From contig CAZKVQ010000005.1 of assembly GCA_964556255.1 (NCBI GenBank), positions 1 through 64,000 on the forward strand: a DNA stretch of 64,000 bases. Reading direction: 5' to 3'. Of the stretch, positions 26,608 to 34,214 are shown in pieces. The notes beneath the pieces were generated by a model. That model searched no databases. It was not told the DNA's origin and saw only the letters and a program-made list of their open reading frames with translations. Origin of the DNA: JACJWR01 sp964556255. Lineage in GTDB: Bacteria > Actinomycetota > Actinomycetes > S36-B12 > UBA10799. The position numbers and the translations under genes are program-made. Positions within the stretch are counted from its first letter, which is position 1. Each line of letters opens with the position of its first letter.

Positions 26608-28580
26608 CTACTTGGGTGCGACCAGGTTCAACGAGGACACTCGCGAGCCGCCCTGGCTGTTGAAGGCCACGACATCCACGCGGTACCTGGAACCTTTACG
26701 CAGTCCGGTGAACACATGCGAGTTCGTGGCAACCACGACCGGCGGTCGGAAGCGGGTCGTCGAACCGGGTTCCGAGATCCTCACGAAGTAGCCGATGATC
26801 GGGGAACCCCCGTTTGAGGTGGGCTTAAACCATCCCACCGTTGCCGCGCCGACCGCAGGAGCGCTGATTACCGCCATCCGGGGCACCGCTGATGGCGGTG
26901 TTGCCTGGCGGAATCCCATGGACACGGGCCAGGAGGCGCCGACGCGGTTCTCGGCCTTGATCTGCAATCGGTAGCGGGCACCCACCACAAGTCCGGTCAA
27001 CGTCCTGCTCGGCCCTGACGTAGCCACCCAGCGTCCGAAGCTCACGGTCGAGTTCGGTGCTGACAACCGAGACCAGTACCGGACCACCGGGGAGCCACCC
27101 GTGGCCTTCGGTACGGCCCAGGAGACCCTCGCCTGTCCGCGGGCCGGGAAGGACGTCGCCAAGGCCGTGGCCGTCAACACCGGATAACTCACCGGGAGCA
27201 CGCTGATCTGTTGCAGGGCGGCCACCGGATCGATCAGACCCGCGCCGAAATCGTTGTCGCGCCCTTTGACACCCAGGTCGGTAGCGGTTCGCTGGACGAG
27301 TTGCTGCAACTGGTCAGGGGTCGCGGTGGGCGCGATCGCACGCAGCAGGGCCATGGTGGCGCTGACATACGGAGTTGCCATGGACGTTCCGGCGAGTTCC
27401 CGGTAGCCGCCGCCACGGGCTGTTGACAGGATGTTCTCTCCGGCGGCGCTGCTTGCCGAGCCACCCGGAGCGGCGACGTCGACGTAGCTCCCGGAGTTGG
27501 AGTAGGCAGCGATCGCGCGGGTCTTGGTCGTTGCCGACACCGCCATGGCTTCAGGGTAGGAGCCCGGGTAGGTGATCTTGTTGCCGTCTTCGCGCAGGTT
27601 GCCGGCAGCGGCGACAACCGGGATGCCCTTGCCCACGGCGTACTGGACCGCGGCATGCATTGTGGCATCGTCCGAGGTCGCCGCGCACGACAGGTTGATG
27701 ACGGTGGCCCCGTGATCGGCCGCCCAGATGATCCCCTGTGCGACGGTGGCGGTGGACCCTGAGCCGTCCGTGCCCATGACCCGCACCGGCAGGATCTTGG
27801 CCGCCCGACCCAGGCTGGCTATCCCCCGTCCGTTGCCGGTCGTGGCAGCGACGATGCCCGCCACGTGGGTGCCGTGTCCCTGGCAGTCGGCAGCCGATCC
27901 GGCGGGGCAGCCGAGCCCCGGGTTGCTGATGAATTCGGCCCCGGGAAGGACCTTCCCCACGAGGTCCGGGTGGTCGGCCTGCACACCTGTGTCGACAACC
28001 GCGACCACCTGCCCAGCCCCGGTGGACAGCGACCATGCAGCCTCTGCCCGCAACTGGTCCAGCGCCCATTGGAGGGGCCGCGACGGATCACCGATAGCGG
28101 CCGGGTCCACCGAGGGAAGCGCCGACATCGTCACCGGCGCCGCGACACCAACCGCCACTGTCGCGGGCGCGGACTGTGCTCCGGCCACCACATCTGCCGC
28201 CTGGTCAGGTCCGANNNNNNNNNNCGAATCGTGAGCATCGTGTCGGCACCGGGCGTGGTCGTCACGATGAGCTTGCCGTCCGGGTTCACCGAGGCAACCG
28301 AGATCTTCGCCGCCTCTCCGGGGGAGACGTCGGACGCCACCTGTTCGGGGGCTTCGCTGACACTCGAGTCGGGTACCACCGGCTGCGGACCCACGTCGAC
28401 GGTGACCCCCGGTGCCACCGGGTCTCCGGTCATCACGGTCTGCCCGTCGGCTGCCTGAGCCGTCAACCCACCCGCCAACAGCAGCGCAACGGCCGCGACA
28501 CCCACGACACCTGTTCTGAGCATCCCGGCCGAGATCATCCCTGCCCTACCGGTGCAGTGGGGACATGGCGAGGAGGTCAC
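26608..28580 (-). CDS. Secreted subtilisin-like serine protease with Fn3 domains (interrupted by assembly gap)
   Basis: S8 family protease. From the amino terminus: signal peptide (GVVGVAAVALLLAGGLTAQAA), a short propeptide, the ten-N gap, the catalytic domain with Asp in VVAVVDTGV, His in GHGTHVAGI, oxyanion Asn in VVAAAGN and Ser in AGTSMATP, then two fibronectin type III-like repeats. It should be exported. The parts either side of the gap are in different frames, so the true gap length is not ten. A GTG at 28580 has GAGGAGG five bases upstream and is preferred; ATG 28538 is the alternative. The gene stands alone. Confidence 0.88.
28215..28224. other. Assembly gap (10 N) inside the subtilase gene
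   Basis: Ten N. The coding frames on the two sides differ, so the real length is not a multiple-of-three match to ten. The missing part is in the propeptide region. Confidence 0.98.
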
Positions 28581-28592
28581 TGTGACCTCCTC
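28570..28592. promoter_or_regulatory. Exact 11-bp inverted repeat over the subtilase start
   Basis: GAGGAGGTCAC and GTGACCTCCTC flank one central base. On the minus strand the first arm contains the Shine-Dalgarno sequence and the second begins with the GTG start at 28580. As RNA it could form a 10-bp stem with a 3-nt loop that would hide both; as DNA it could be an operator. Confidence 0.55.
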
Positions 28593-28838
28593 TACGTTGC
28601 TGGGCCCCCGACTCCGCCGTCCGCAACTCACGCCTAGCGCGAGCGAGATCGGTACGGTCCGTGGCCCTACCTGTACTCAGTGTACGCGCGGGCGCCCGAT
28701 TCGCCCATAGCCGAAACGGCCGGGTTTCTCATGAATCCCACCCGACCACGGGCGCACGTTGCTGTCCACCGGATTCACGGAATCGCTCGAATCGTCCCGA
28801 TCAATGGCGACGATGCTGCCATCGACTTGCTATTCGGC
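28593..28838. other. Intergenic region between subtilase and peroxiredoxin-like genes
   Basis: About 250 bp of divergent spacer. Apart from the adjacent palindrome and the -10 box, I see only a small GTAC-TCAGT-GTAC symmetry at 28673-28685; the minus strand there reads TACACT and could be a -10 box for the protease. No ORF or RNA gene is recognisable. Confidence 0.4.
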
Positions 28839-28844
28839 TAGCGT
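28839..28844 (+). promoter_or_regulatory. -10 box TAGCGT for the peroxiredoxin-like gene
   Basis: TAGCGT is followed by 7 nt and the ATG at 28852. A GGAG lies inside those 7 nt, but would be too close to the 5' end of a message starting at the ATG to serve as a leader. Confidence 0.45.
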
Positions 28845-28851
28845 TCGGAGC

Positions 28852-29400
28852 ATGGCTGTCGAATCCTCCATGACCCCACTCGGGTCCGTGCTGCCCGACC
28901 AGACGCTCTCCGACCTCGACGATGTCAAGCACAACCTGCTCGACCTGCGGGGCACGGGTGTGCTGGTGGTGGTGTTCGCGGCCAACCACTGCCCGTATGT
29001 GCGTCATATCGAGGCCGCTTTGGGCGATATGGCCCGCGAGTTTTCGGCGACGGCCGCCAGTTTCGTGGCCATTTGCAGTAATGACACCGTCTCCCACCCG
29101 GACGACGACATCGCGGGACTCAAGGAGCAGAAGTCGCGGGCAGGCTGGGATTTCCCCTACCTGGTCGACTCCGACCAAAACGTCGCGCGACTCTTCGGTG
29201 CGGTGTGCACCCCGGATTTCTTCGTGTACGACATCGAGAACCGGCTCGCCTACCGGGGAGCCTTCGACGCCTCAAGCCCGAAGAATGGCGAGCCCCTGAC
29301 CGGCGATGACCTGCGGACAGCCATCTCGCTAGTACTCGAGGACCATCCGGTCCCGGAGCCTCAGCGTCCGTCTATGGGCTGCGGCATCAAGTGGCGTTGA
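28852..29400 (+). CDS. Thioredoxin-fold peroxiredoxin-like protein
   Basis: 182 residues. The thioredoxin fold opens with LGSVLPDQTLSDLDDVKHNL and has the redox-site segment VVVFAANHCPYVRHIE, which is typical of the PRX-like1 group of thioredoxin-family proteins. A second element, FGAVCTPDFFVYD, carries another Cys beside the cis-proline. There is no signal peptide, so it is probably a cytosolic thiol reductase or peroxidase. The chosen ATG is preceded by a -10 box; the frame extends about 30 codons upstream without conserved sequence. The ferredoxin-NADP reductase gene follows on the same strand. Confidence 0.85.
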   Translation: MAVESSMTPLGSVLPDQTLSDLDDVKHNLLDLRGTGVLVVVFAANHCPYVRHIEAALGDMAREFSATAASFVAICSNDTVSHPDDDIAGLKEQKSRAGWDFPYLVDSDQNVARLFGAVCTPDFFVYDIENRLAYRGAFDASSPKNGEPLTGDDLRTAISLVLEDHPVPEPQRPSMGCGIKWR

Positions 29401-29502
29401 TCGCGCCGCCGGGGACCAAGCGCCCCCGGCGGGCGCGCTCAGCCGCGCGCCAGCATCGCTGACACACCGCAGCGCCTGGCGACACCGTGCACGGGCTCCG
29501 AC

Positions 29503-29508
29503 TACCGT
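29503..29508 (+). promoter_or_regulatory. -10 box TACCGT for ferredoxin-NADP reductase
   Basis: TACCGT is followed by exactly 7 nt and the GTG at 29516. This spacing favours that GTG over the one at 29507, which lies inside the box. Confidence 0.45.
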
Positions 29509-29515
29509 GGTCGCC

Positions 29516-30505
29516 GTGGAGACCCAAACCTGCGACTTGCTGATCATCGGCGCCGGACCAAGTGGCCTCTACGGCGCCTACTACTCAGGGTTCAGGGGCT
29601 TCGACACGGTCGTGCTCGACACGCTTCCCGAGCCCGGTGGGCAGATCACGGCGATGTATCCGGAGAAGGAGATCTTCGACGTCGCCGGTTTCACCAGCGT
29701 CAAGGGCCGGGAACTGGTGGACCGACTGGTGGAGCAGGCCAACACCTTCCCGGTGCAGTGCCTGCTCGATGAACAGGCGACAGGACTCACGACCTCCGAG
29801 GAGGGCCCGGTAACGGTCACGACCGCCGCCGGTCGCACCATCGAGGCGAAGGCGGTGGTTCTGACCGGCGGGATCGGGTCTTTCCGCCCCCGTCCGATCC
29901 CGGTCGGTGAGGAGTGGGCCGGCCGAGGCCTCGACTACTTCGTCCCCAAGTTGGATGCCTACCGGGAACGCGACGTCGTCATCGTCGGAGGCGGTGACTC
30001 CGCCTTCGACTGGGCTTGGTCATTGCACCCGGTAGCTCGCTCGATCACCCTTGTCCATCGACGCGAGCAATTCCGGGCGCACACCGGGATGGTGGACAAG
30101 GTACGTTCCCTGCCAAGGGTGTCACTCATCACCAGCCATGAGGTTTCAGACATCTCCGGGATCGAGACCATCGACTCTGTGACGGTGCGACACCGAGACA
30201 CCGGTGATGAGACGACGCTGCAGGCTGACGCGGTAGTGGCGGCATTAGGGTTCATCGCCAATATCGGTCCGATGGCCGATTGGGGCATCACGTTGGAGAA
30301 GCGCCGGATCGTGGTGGACTCGGCGATGCGGACCTCACTACCCCGCGTGTTCGCGGCTGGCGATCTGGTCGCGTATCCCGGAAAGGTGCCGCTGATCTCC
30401 GTGGGCTTCGGTGAGGCCGCGACCGCGGTCAACAACGCAGCACCGCTCATCGATCCGCATTACGGGGTCTTCCCCGGCCACTCCTCCGGCGAGACCGCGC
30501 AGTGA
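29516..30505 (+). CDS. Ferredoxin--NADP(+) reductase, thioredoxin-reductase-like type
   Basis: 329 residues. Two dinucleotide-binding domains: FAD motif LLIIGAGPSGLYGAYY at the amino terminus and NADPH motif VVIVGGGDSAFDWAWSL in the middle. The second FAD contact is RVFAAGDLVAYPGKVPLISVGFGEA. The CxxC disulfide of thioredoxin reductase is absent, which marks the type 2 ferredoxin-NADP reductase family (as in Bacillus YumC). It transfers electrons between NADPH and ferredoxin or flavodoxin. The GTG at 29516 is preferred because of promoter spacing; GTG 29507 would add three residues. Confidence 0.9.
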   Translation: METQTCDLLIIGAGPSGLYGAYYSGFRGFDTVVLDTLPEPGGQITAMYPEKEIFDVAGFTSVKGRELVDRLVEQANTFPVQCLLDEQATGLTTSEEGPVTVTTAAGRTIEAKAVVLTGGIGSFRPRPIPVGEEWAGRGLDYFVPKLDAYRERDVVIVGGGDSAFDWAWSLHPVARSITLVHRREQFRAHTGMVDKVRSLPRVSLITSHEVSDISGIETIDSVTVRHRDTGDETTLQADAVVAALGFIANIGPMADWGITLEKRRIVVDSAMRTSLPRVFAAGDLVAYPGKVPLISVGFGEAATAVNNAAPLIDPHYGVFPGHSSGETAQ

Positions 30506-30544
30506 ACTGCGGGGCAGCCGAGTTGTGGGCCGCACGCACCCAAC

Positions 30545-30550
30545 TATCCT
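30545..30550 (+). promoter_or_regulatory. -10 box TATCCT for carbonic anhydrase
   Basis: TATCCT is followed by 7 nt (containing a weak GGCGGA) and the ATG at 30558. Confidence 0.5.
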
Positions 30551-30557
30551 GGCGGAC

Positions 30558-31094
30558 ATGAGCCCCTTCGCATCCGAACCGGAGCCGTTCCCCACCGAGG
30601 TCTTCAAGGACGTCCTAGAGGCCAATGCGGAGTTCGCGGCCACCTACCAGGCCCCGGAGGGGTTGACCGGCCGAGCGGCCCGCAGGCTGGCCGTCGTCAC
30701 CTGCATGGACTCCCGCGTGGACCCGCTGGCGATCCTCGGGCTGAAGATGGGGGACGTGAAGATCCTGCGCAACGCGGGTGCCCGTGTGACCGATGACGTC
30801 TTGCGAACCCTGTCCCTTGCGTCTTACCTGCTGGAGGTCGACCGCGTCCTGGTAATGCCGCACACCGACTGCCGGATGGCCAAGGGGACTGAGTCCGACG
30901 TTCATGCAGCCATCTATGACGCCTACGGCGTTGACACCCGCAGTATGGGGTTCGATGTCTCGCCCGACCAGGTGAAGACGCTGCGACAGGACGTCATCAG
31001 GGTGCGTGCCTTTCCGTTGCTACCGACCTACGTGGTCGTGGCGGGGGCCATCTACTCGGTTCAGACCGGCAAGTTGGAACTGCAGGATATCTAG
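30558..31094 (+). CDS. Beta-class carbonic anhydrase
   Basis: 178 residues. It interconverts CO2 and bicarbonate in the cytoplasm. Zinc ligands and catalytic pair are visible: Cys and Asp in VVTCMDSRVDPLAILG, and His and Cys in VMPHTDCRMAKG. NAGARVTDDVLRTL is the usual core strand-helix. The length is typical of the short actinobacterial beta enzymes. It is convergent with parE and separated from it by 27 bp. Confidence 0.93.
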   Translation: MSPFASEPEPFPTEVFKDVLEANAEFAATYQAPEGLTGRAARRLAVVTCMDSRVDPLAILGLKMGDVKILRNAGARVTDDVLRTLSLASYLLEVDRVLVMPHTDCRMAKGTESDVHAAIYDAYGVDTRSMGFDVSPDQVKTLRQDVIRVRAFPLLPTYVVVAGAIYSVQTGKLELQDI

Positions 31095-31121
31095 TTGGGG
31101 TCACGCGGGGACGGCGGCGCC

Positions 31122-33180
31122 TCAGACGTCGATCTTGGCCCGATCGAGCGTTTCGGCGCCTGACACGATGAAGTCCTTGCGCGGGGCGACATCGCTTCCC
31201 ATCAGGAGGTCGAAGACCTCCGAGGCCGCCTCCGCATCGGAGACGGTCATCCTGCGCAGGACCCGCTTCGTCGGGTCGAGGGTCGTCTCGCGCAGCTGTT
31301 TGGCGTCCATCTCACCTAGCCCCTTGTAACGCTGCACAGGGTCTTTGACCCGTATCCCAGCCCTGTTCGCGGCGGCCAGTTCCCGTTTCATCTCATCGTC
31401 GCTATACGTGTACTTGACCTCGGTACCGCGTTTCCCGGGGTGCACAAGATCCAGCCGATGCAACGGCGGAACGGCGGCGTAGACCCGCCCGTCGTCCAGC
31501 AGCGGCCGCATGTACCTATGGAAGAGGGTGAGCAGCAGGCAGCGAATGTGAGCGCCGTCAACGTCGGCGTCGGTCATCAACGCGATCTTCCCGTAGCGGA
31601 CCTGCTCCAAATCGAAGGTCTTACCGGACCCAGCGCCAATCACTTGGATGATGGCTGCACACTCGGCGTTCTTGAGCATGTCGGCCACAGATGCCTTCTG
31701 AACGTTGAGGATCTTGCCGCGGATCGGCAGCAGCGCCTGGAACTCCGAGTTCCTCGCCAACTTGGCCGTGCCGAGGGCACTGTCGCCCTCGACGATGAAC
31801 AACTCGCTGCGTTCCGCGTCGGTGCTGCGACAATCCGCCAGTTTCGCCGGCAGGGCCGAGGACTCCAGGGCGTTCTTCCGCCGCTGGACGTCGCGCGAGT
31901 TCCGCGCGGCGATCCGTGCCCGGGCGGCGTTCGCCACCTTCTCCAGGGCCGCTTTGGCCGCGGCCTTGTCGCCGCGCGGTGGCGCCGCGAACCACGCCTT
32001 CAAGTGCTTGTTGACCACATGGGCGACGATCCGCGACGCGGCAGGCGTTCCCAATACCTCTTTGGTCTGTCCCTCGAATTGGGGTTCCGCCAGTCGTACG
32101 GTCACCACCGCGGTCAGGCCCTCGGTGATGTCCTCCCGGGTGACATTGTCCTCGTTGGCGCGCAGCACCTTCGCCGCCCGCAGGGCCTCGTTGACAGTCT
32201 TCACCAGCGCCCGATCGAAGCTTGGGCGTGGCGATGATGTTGACGAATGAGGCGACGGTGGTGTCATAATCCGCCGACCAGCGCATGGCGATGTCGACCC
32301 CCAGCTCGCGTTCGACCTCCTGCGAGCTCAGATGTCCCTTCCCGTCGAGCACCGGCACCGTCTCGTGGAAGTGTCCTGACCCCTCGAGTCGGATGATCGA
32401 CGTGATCGGCTCGCCCTTGGACAGGTACTCGGCGAACTCGGAGATGCCCCCCTTGAACCGGAAGGTCTCTTCGGTGACGTCCTGCGGATCACGCTCATCT
32501 CGAACCGAGATGGCCAGACCCGGGACTAGGAATGCCGTCTGACGAGCCCGATTGAGCAGGTCAGGGAGCGAACAGGCGGCATCGGGCGTGAAGACCTGTG
32601 GGTCTGCCCAATAGCGAATTCTGGTGCCACTGCGGGTGCGCGGCACTTTCTCCCCTGCCACGAGTCCGCTCTTGCGGGTGAACTCCGCGCTTGGGGTATC
32701 GCCCTCGAAGACCCCTGGAACCCCGCGACGGAAGGACATCCGATGGGTGCGCCCGGCCCTGTCCACCTCGACATCCAGTCGCTCGCTGAGGGCGTTCACC
32801 ACACTTGCACCAACCCCGTGAAGACCTCCCGAGGCAGCATACGATCCGCCACCGAACTTGCCGCCCGCGTGCAGCTTGGTCATCACGAGCTGGACGCCGG
32901 AGAGCCGGGTCTTGGTGTCGATATCGACCGGGATGCCCCGGCCGTTGTCGGACACCATCACCGAGCCGTCGGAGGACAGGACGACCTCGATTTTGGTGCA
33001 GTGTCCGGCCAGCGCCTCGTCCACGGCGTTGTCGATGATCTCCCACAGGCAGTGCATCAGCCCGCGGCCATCGGTGGAGCCGATGTACATGCCAGGACGC
33101 TTGCGAACAGCGTCGAGGCCCTCGAGGACCGTGAGATCCTTGACCGAGTAGCGCGGTTTGGTTGCAGTGGGCGGGGTCAC
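31122..33180 (-). CDS. parE: DNA topoisomerase IV subunit B, frameshifted (20 bases apparently missing)
   Basis: ATPase subunit partner of ParC. The amino-terminal half (33180-32221, 320 residues) has the GHKL ATPase motifs EIIDNAVDEALAGHC, SDNGRGIPVD and GGLHGVGASVVNALS, ending at NIIATPK. The other half (32219-31122, 365 residues) continues in another frame from FDRALVKTVN through the TOPRIM motifs FIVEGDSALG and DADVDGAHIRCLLL to its normal end. Between them only one base stands where type IIA B subunits have the seven codons of GGTHxxG, so 20 bases are missing. All other motifs are intact, which favours an assembly error. The GTG start has a -10 box six bases upstream. Confidence 0.92.
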
Positions 33181-33186
33181 AGGAAG

Positions 33187-33192
33187 AATCTA
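33187..33192 (-). promoter_or_regulatory. -10 box TAGATT for parE
   Basis: On the minus strand, TAGATT is followed by 6 nt and the GTG at 33180. Confidence 0.45.
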
Positions 33193-33393
33193 ACCGGGGA
33201 CCTACGTCAAGTTGGTGTGCGGCACGGCCGATGACTCCAATGAGTGTTTGGATGCACAATCCGGACGTGCGGCCGGGTGACGGGCTACGCTCAGGGCGAA
33301 CCCACCACGGGTCGTGAAATGTCGGAGGCATGTGACACTGTTGTACGGAAGTCGCCACAAGGCGAGAAGTCGTCAGCTTCACGGAGGTGCGTA

Positions 33394-33606
33394 ATGTCAA
33401 CCATGACTCATCCAGCCCCCCTTGCTGCGTCGGATCGCTGCGACCGCTGCGGTGCTCAGGCCTACGTACAGGTAGTGCTGACCTCTGGCGGAGACCTCCT
33501 CTTCTGCGGCCACCACGCTCGCGAGCACCTGGATAAGTTGCGCCCGCTGGCCGACCAGATCCACGATTTCACGTCGGACCTCGAGAAGAGCAGCGCGCCG
33601 GCCTGA
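33394..33606 (+). CDS. Small zinc-ribbon-like protein (DUF7455 type)
   Basis: 70 residues. CDRCG and CGHH, about 23 residues apart, form a probable four-ligand zinc site (RCDRCGAQAYVQVVLTSGGDLLFCGHHAREH). A short helical, charged tail follows. The family is widespread in actinobacteria near sigma-factor and parE genes, with no established function. GGAGGT sits at good distance before the ATG; the open frame upstream has no conserved sequence. It is divergent from parE, with a 213-bp spacer that holds nothing else I recognise. Confidence 0.85.
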   Translation: MSTMTHPAPLAASDRCDRCGAQAYVQVVLTSGGDLLFCGHHAREHLDKLRPLADQIHDFTSDLEKSSAPA

Positions 33607-33652
33607 GTACGTCCATAGCAGGATCGATCGCCGGATCGGACGCTGAGTCTGC

Positions 33653-34132
33653 ATGACAACGCTGGACCTTCTCGTGGCTTTGGCCTGCGCAGTGGGCATC
33701 GTGGGGACCCTCTTCCCCGTGCTTCCCGGCGCTTTCCTCTGCGCCGGTGCGGTAGCCCTCTGGGGTGGTTTCACCGGAGGCGCGACAGGCTGGGGAGTCG
33801 CGGTCGCAGCTGTGGTCCTGGTCCTGATCGCCTTCGGACTCAAGTACCTGATCCCTGCCCGCTGGCTCAAAGACGGCGGGGTTCCGAACTGGGTGCTGCT
33901 GCTCGGTGGCATAGGCGGCATCGTCGGATTTTTCTTCCTCCCCATCGTTGGGCTGATCGTCGGCTTCATCGCCGGGATCTTCGTTGCCGAGCTCATCCGA
34001 CTCAGGAGCCTGGGCAAGGCTTGGCCCACCACGTGGACCGCGATGAAGGCCGCCGGGTTATCGACGCTGATCGACTTCGCCAGCGCAGTCTTCATCACCG
34101 CGATCTGGGTGGCTGCGCTGTTCTTCGTGTGA
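33653..34132 (+). CDS. DUF456 family membrane protein
   Basis: 159 residues, very hydrophobic, with four or five transmembrane helices. The Gly-rich pairs typical of DUF456 are clear: VGTLFPVLPGAFLCAGAV and FFFLPIVGLIVGFIAG, separated by the basic loop LKYLIPARWLKDGG. Function unknown. It follows the small zinc protein gene by 46 bp on the same strand, without an obvious promoter between them. Confidence 0.85.
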   Translation: MTTLDLLVALACAVGIVGTLFPVLPGAFLCAGAVALWGGFTGGATGWGVAVAAVVLVLIAFGLKYLIPARWLKDGGVPNWVLLLGGIGGIVGFFFLPIVGLIVGFIAGIFVAELIRLRSLGKAWPTTWTAMKAAGLSTLIDFASAVFITAIWVAALFFV

Positions 34133-34214
34133 CGCTAAGGGTGTAACAAGGCGGCAGCAACACGCCGTCGGTCGCCTACCTCCGGCCAACTGCAGTCGAT
34201 CGGTGTGGCCGAAG

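Noticed and set aside
31122..33180. Treating parE as a decayed pseudogene
   Set aside because: A single 20-base loss with all other motifs intact, an intact parC, and nearby assembly gaps make a sequence error more likely.
33181..33393. tRNA or small RNA between parE and the zinc protein
   Set aside because: No T-loop or acceptor pairing was found; only the parE -10 box and the Shine-Dalgarno sequence of the zinc protein are visible.
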